A stretch of 64,000 bases of DNA from Salinibacterium sp. GTDB lineage: Bacteria; Actinomycetota; Actinomycetes; Actinomycetales; Microbacteriaceae. Shown here piece after piece: positions 60,822 to 64,000 of the stretch. Each line of letters starts with the position of its first letter. Position 1 is the first letter of the stretch. The notes under the pieces are model-generated. The model was not told the origin of the DNA. It saw only the letters and a list, made by a program, of their open reading frames with translations, and searched no databases. The stretch lies in the NCBI GenBank assembly GCA_015234465.1, contig JADGNA010000023.1:310001-374000 (forward strand), in the 5' to 3' direction. A program made the translations under genes and the position numbers.

Positions 60822-61730
60822 TCAGTTGGCGGGGGGCTCGGGGAGCTTCTCGCCGACCTCCTGGAGCGAGGGCGCGAACTTCTCCTGCCACGCTGCCGCG
60901 ATGTCCTCGGCGCTCCAGCCGCCCTCCTTGATCTCCTTCACGACCATGCTCGGGTGCGAGTAGAGGGACAGGCGGTCGCCGCCGACGCTGATGGCCTGGC
61001 CCGTGACATCCGCGGCGTCCTTGGATGCGAGGAAGGCGATGAGCCCCGCGACGTCCTGGGGCGTGCCGAAGCCGAGCTCCTGGCGCGCGAAGGGCGGCAT
61101 CTCTTCGCCAGCGTGCATCGCGTCGGCGAACTGCTTGAAGAAGGGAACCGTCTCGGTCATGGCAGTCGCCGCGACGGGAACGACCGTGTTGACCGTGATG
61201 CCCGCGCGCGCGAGTTCGAGCGCCCAGGTGCGGGTCATGCCGACGATTCCGGCCTTGGCGGCCGCGTAGTTGGTCTGGCCGAAGTTGCCGACCTGGCCAG
61301 TGGGGGAGCCGATCGTGATGATGCGGCCGCCCTTGCCCTGCTCGCGCATGCGGGTCGCGGCGGCGCGAACGCAGGTGAACGTGCCGCGCAGGTGCACGTT
61401 GATGACGAGGTCGAAGTCCTCGTCGCTCATCTTCCACAGCACGGTGTCGCGCAGCACGCCCGCGTTGGTCACGAGGATGTCGAGGCGACCCCACGTGTCG
61501 ACGGCCTTGGCGACGAGCGCCTCGGCGGTCTCGGTCGAGCCGACGGCGCCGACGAGCGCGACCGCTTCGCCGCCCGCCGACGTGATCGTGTCCACTGCGG
61601 CCTGGGCGGTGTCTGCGTCGATATCGTTGACGACGACTTTCGCGCCACGGCGGGCGAGCTCCTGGGCGTAGGCAAGGCCCAGGCCCCGTCCGCTGCCGGT
61701 GACGATTGCAACATTTCCTTGAAGATCCAT
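60822..61730 (-). CDS. Short-chain dehydrogenase/reductase with C-terminal extension
   Basis: This 302-residue SDR has the NAD(P) motif VTGSGRGLGLAYAQELA, VTNAGVLRD, catalytic Ser (TIGSPTG), and YAAAKAGIVGMT with the Tyr and Lys. After about 250 residues a 50-residue tail follows that reads GGWSAEDIAAAWQEKFAPSL, as in the dehydrogenase part of peroxisomal multifunctional enzyme 2. With the MaoC gene it suggests a beta-oxidation-like step. GAGGAGAGGGA is its ribosome-binding site. It heads the operon and is divergent from a MarR gene. Confidence 0.9.
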   Translation of the reverse strand: MDLQGNVAIVTGSGRGLGLAYAQELARRGAKVVVNDIDADTAQAAVDTITSAGGEAVALVGAVGSTETAEALVAKAVDTWGRLDILVTNAGVLRDTVLWKMSDEDFDLVINVHLRGTFTCVRAAATRMREQGKGGRIITIGSPTGQVGNFGQTNYAAAKAGIVGMTRTWALELARAGITVNTVVPVAATAMTETVPFFKQFADAMHAGEEMPPFARQELGFGTPQDVAGLIAFLASKDAADVTGQAISVGGDRLSLYSHPSMVVKEIKEGGWSAEDIAAAWQEKFAPSLQEVGEKLPEPPAN

Positions 61731-61783
61731 CGGTCCCTCTCCTCATCGAGTCTGCGACCGACTCTAAATGATCTTGTGAATAG

Positions 61784-61796
61784 TTGACAACGTCAA
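61784..61796. promoter_or_regulatory. Candidate MarR operator between the SDR operon and marR
   Basis: TTGAC and GTCAA are perfect inverted copies around AAC, embedded in an A/T-rich stretch of about 40 bp in the 103-bp divergent gap. TTGACA is also a good -35 hexamer, so binding here would block a promoter. Confidence 0.55.
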
Positions 61797-61833
61797 TTAG
61801 TATCCCAATCAACCTTTCAGAAAGGTCCACCCA

Positions 61834-62301
61834 ATGACGGATGCGACGGCCACCCGGCCTTCGATTGCAGGCGAGCAGCGCATAGACGGTTCCGACCTGC
61901 TCGGAGACGTCGAATTCCTCGTGGCGAGAGTGCGCGCGATCGGCTCCGGCCATGCGCGTGAGGCCCTCGCTCCCTTCGGCCTCCGGGTGCGCGCGTACGC
62001 CGTCCTCTCCCTCGCCTGTGGATCCGTCAGCCCGACCCAGCGCGACATCGCCGACTTCCTCCAGCTCGACCCCAGCCAGGTGGTCGCCGTGATCGACTCA
62101 CTTGAGGCATCCGGATTCGTTCGGAGGGCCCAGCACCCTCGCGACCGCCGTGTCAACATCGTCGAGGCGACCGAGCAGGGCCTGGCGACCTACGCCGAGG
62201 CGCGCGAGGCCGTGAGCAGGGCACGCGATCGCTCGCTCGGCAGCCTCTCAGCTGAGGAGCGCGAGACGCTGACGAGTCTTCTCCTGAAAGTGGCCTTCTA
62301 G
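61834..62301 (+). CDS. MarR-family transcriptional regulator
   Basis: This 155-residue protein has the winged helix of MarR proteins: SPTQRDIADFLQLDPSQVVA, then VIDSLEASGFVRRAQHPRDRRVN with the wing. It lies divergent from the SDR-amidohydrolase-MaoC operon and probably represses that operon and itself until a small ligand binds (family knowledge). AGAAAGG precedes the ATG. Confidence 0.9.
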   Translation: MTDATATRPSIAGEQRIDGSDLLGDVEFLVARVRAIGSGHAREALAPFGLRVRAYAVLSLACGSVSPTQRDIADFLQLDPSQVVAVIDSLEASGFVRRAQHPRDRRVNIVEATEQGLATYAEAREAVSRARDRSLGSLSAEERETLTSLLLKVAF

Positions 62302-62366
62302 GCCACAGCACAAGCCCGAAATCGCACCATCACCCGAAAATAGCAGCACCAAGAGAAGAGGAAACA

Positions 62367-63353
62367 ATGAAGTTCTCCCTGAAGCGCGCGGGCAGCATCG
62401 CCGCCCTCGCCACCGTCACCGCCCTCGTCGCCACCGGCTGCGCAGGCAGTAGTGAGACGACCACCGACCCGAGCGCTGCAGAAGAGCTCACCGAGATGAC
62501 CAAGATCTCGGTCGCCGCGCTGCCGATCGCGCCGACGGCGGCGCTCATCCTCGGCATCGAGGAGGGCATCTTCGAGAAGCACAACCTCGAGGTGGACCTC
62601 ACGACCGGCCAGGGTGGCGCCGCCATCCTCCCGGCCGTCGCGCAGGGCCAGGTCAACTTCGCGATCGGCCAGCCGCTGCCCATCATCCTCGCCGCCAGCA
62701 AGGGCATCGATGTGAAGATCATCGGCAACTACTCGGCGTCCTACGCCGAGGGCGACGACATCAACGGCGTCGCGGCCCTCGACCCCTCGATCGCCTCGCC
62801 CAAGGACCTCGAGGGCAAGCGCGTCGCGGTCAACACGCTCAAGGCCGCCGGTGACCTCACGATCATGGAGGCCATCGAGCAGGACGGTGGCGACCCCAGC
62901 AACGTCGAGTGGGTCGAGGTGCCGTTCCCCGAGATGCAGGCGCAGCTCGTCGCCGGCGAGCTCGACGCGGCGTGGCTTCCCGAGCCGTTCCTCAGCAAGA
63001 CGATCCGTGAGGGCGGCCAGCTGGTCACCTACAACAACCAGGACACGATTCCTGGCCTCACGACCCTCGTCGGCTTCACGAGCGGTGCCTACATGGACGA
63101 GAACCCGGCGGTCGTGAAGGCGTTCCAGGAGGCCCTCGCCGAGACGCGCGCCCTCGCGAATGACGACGTCGACGCGGCTCGCTCGGTGCTGCCTGAGTTC
63201 CTCGGCATGCCTGAGGAAGCCGCCGCGAACCTCCTGATGGAGGACTTCGGTCCCGAACTGAACGTCGACTCGATCCAGAAGCTCCAGGAGCTCATGGTCA
63301 AGTTCGAGTTCATGGAGGAGGAGATCAACCTCGACGACCTGATCGTCGAGTAG
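62367..63353 (+). CDS. ABC transporter substrate-binding lipoprotein (NMT1/SsuA-like)
   Basis: This 328-residue protein has a lipobox VATGC (Cys25) and the NMT1/THI5-SsuA-TauA fold: ISVAALPIAPTAALILGIEE near the N-terminus, AVAQGQVNFAIGQP, and LPEPFLSKTIREGG. It likely binds a sulfonate, pyrimidine or an aromatic acid in the periplasm-like space. AAGAGAAGAGGAAAC precedes the ATG. No permease or ATPase gene adjoins it, and a terminator follows, so it depends on a transporter coded elsewhere. It follows marR by 65 bp. Confidence 0.88.
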   Translation: MKFSLKRAGSIAALATVTALVATGCAGSSETTTDPSAAEELTEMTKISVAALPIAPTAALILGIEEGIFEKHNLEVDLTTGQGGAAILPAVAQGQVNFAIGQPLPIILAASKGIDVKIIGNYSASYAEGDDINGVAALDPSIASPKDLEGKRVAVNTLKAAGDLTIMEAIEQDGGDPSNVEWVEVPFPEMQAQLVAGELDAAWLPEPFLSKTIREGGQLVTYNNQDTIPGLTTLVGFTSGAYMDENPAVVKAFQEALAETRALANDDVDAARSVLPEFLGMPEEAAANLLMEDFGPELNVDSIQKLQELMVKFEFMEEEINLDDLIVE

Positions 63354-63366
63354 TTCGGCAGTGAGT

Positions 63367-63400
63367 CGACGGCCCCGGTGCGTGAGCGCCGGGGCCGTCG
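63367..63400 (+). terminator. Hairpin terminator after the substrate-binding protein gene
   Basis: CGACGGCCCCGG (63367-63378) pairs perfectly with CCGGGGCCGTCG (63389-63400) around a 10-nt loop, followed by a weak CTCATTTG tail. It also lies downstream of the convergent GNAT gene. Confidence 0.7.
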
Positions 63401-63424
63401 CTCATTTGTGCCGCGGCCCAGCGG

Positions 63425-64000
63425 TCATCCGTCGCGGCGCCATGAGCTCTCGTAGCCGAACGCGACGAACCCGACCGCTTCGTTGACGTCGAGCATGTGC
63501 CGATTCTCCTCGGCGTTCCAGGTGTAGATGGCCGGATGCCCGGGCGCCAGTCGGTCGAGCGCATGCAGGTTCGCGAGTTTGAGCAGCATGCCGAGCCGGT
63601 GACCCCGGTGCTCCGCGGCGACGATCGTGTCCATCTGCATGGCTGGCCGGTCTGTCTCCGGCGGCACCGAGAGGTCGGTGAATCCGGCGAGGGCTCCGGA
63701 TGCCACGTGGCGCACGGCGGCCGTCAGCCACAGCCTGCCGTCATCGCCGCGGCGTGTGTCGTTCTCCCGCACGCGTTCGGCGTCCCACTCCTCCGGGTTC
63801 CAGTCGACCTCGCCGAGTGGGGGGTCCGTGCTCATGCGGGCATGCAGGGTGGCCATCCCCCCGAGCAGATCCTCCGGGGTGGGGCCCTCCCACAGCAGCC
63901 GCTCGTAGCCGGGCGGGGGCGTGGGCTCCTCGGCGCCCGAGGGGAGCGCGAGCCGGCTCATCCGGTCGACCTGGGCGAGCCGGAAGCCGCGCTTGCTGAG
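63425..64000 (-). CDS. GNAT-like acetyltransferase, C-terminal part (5' end beyond the window)
   Basis: The frame is open to the right edge: 13 codons precede the first internal ATG at 63961, without a stop, so the gene most likely starts outside the window. The last 192 residues contain a GNAT core, MQMDTIVAAEHRGHRLGMLL with the acetyl-CoA loop (RGHRLG) and NAEENRHMLDVNEAVGFVAF. It matches the second half of tandem GNAT proteins. The acceptor is unknown. Confidence 0.75.
   Translation of the reverse strand, partial: LSKRGFRLAQVDRMSRLALPSGAEEPTPPPGYERLLWEGPTPEDLLGGMATLHARMSTDPPLGEVDWNPEEWDAERVRENDTRRGDDGRLWLTAAVRHVASGALAGFTDLSVPPETDRPAMQMDTIVAAEHRGHRLGMLLKLANLHALDRLAPGHPAIYTWNAEENRHMLDVNEAVGFVAFGYESSWRRDG

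Noticed and set aside
59935-61953. 672-codon minus-strand frame before the amidohydrolase
   Set aside because: The upstream part is the SDR gene read in the wrong frame. ATG 60813 begins the real protein.
1-64000. CRISPR arrays, rRNA genes, insertion sequences or prophage
   Set aside because: I found no spaced direct-repeat arrays, no rRNA core sequences and no transposase, integrase or phage structural genes. vapBC is the only toxin-antitoxin-like element.

Overview
The window is chromosomal DNA from a high-GC Gram-positive bacterium, most likely a member of the Microbacteriaceae (Actinobacteria). The evidence is the strong G/C third-position bias, many GTG and TTG starts, the gene order leuC-leuD-murA-plsC-gpsA ... 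ddl-like, DUF3515, thiL ... rsmD, recG, coaD ... yceD-rpmF-rnc-mutM (close to the mycobacterial order), and a palindromic repeat at 59355-59390 of a kind I remember from Microbacteriaceae genomes. At least 17 genes have a TANNNT-like -10 box that ends 6 or 7 nt before the ATG/GTG and no visible Shine-Dalgarno, so leaderless transcription looks widespread.

Layout. 1-1371: truncated MFS transporter and a vapBC toxin-antitoxin pair. 1429-10439: gltX, a thioredoxin-reductase-like flavoprotein, tRNA-Gln, an ABC-F ATPase with a possible attenuating leader peptide, a secreted transglycosylase-like protein behind a probable c-di-AMP riboswitch, a MefA-like efflux pump, a metallo-hydrolase, a lipid kinase and tRNA-Glu. 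10500-14119: GIY-YIG protein, UPF0114 protein, MFS pump, and a TerC-family protein behind a clear yybP-ykoY (manganese) riboswitch.

14180-29640 is the most striking block: PP2C phosphatase, FHA protein, Ser/Thr kinase, FHA-like/HTH protein, a 1885-residue exported Ig-like/fibronectin III protein, MoxR ATPase, DUF58 protein, a transglutaminase-fold membrane protein that has lost its catalytic Cys and His, and another FHA protein. It reads as a phospho-signalling module coupled to a giant surface protein. A second, shorter MoxR-DUF58-transglutaminase set at 50956-55462 keeps the catalytic Cys and His.

29733-45871 is housekeeping: leucine biosynthesis, murA, plsC, gpsA, an SMP-30 lactonase, a divergent G6PDH-like protein, an alpha/beta hydrolase, a membrane-anchored Mur ligase followed by a divergent D-Ala-D-Ala ligase, DUF3515 lipoprotein, thiL, rsmD, recG and coaD. 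45902-50882 is an iron-siderophore uptake operon under two overlapping DtxR/IdeR-like boxes. 55515-59360 holds an aminotransferase and yceD-rpmF-rnc-mutM. 59457-63353 is a small catabolic-looking set (MaoC, amidohydrolase, SDR, divergent MarR regulator) followed by an orphan ABC substrate-binding lipoprotein. A truncated GNAT acetyltransferase closes the window. I saw no CRISPR array, rRNA, insertion sequence or prophage, and no gene-free stretch longer than 300 bases.
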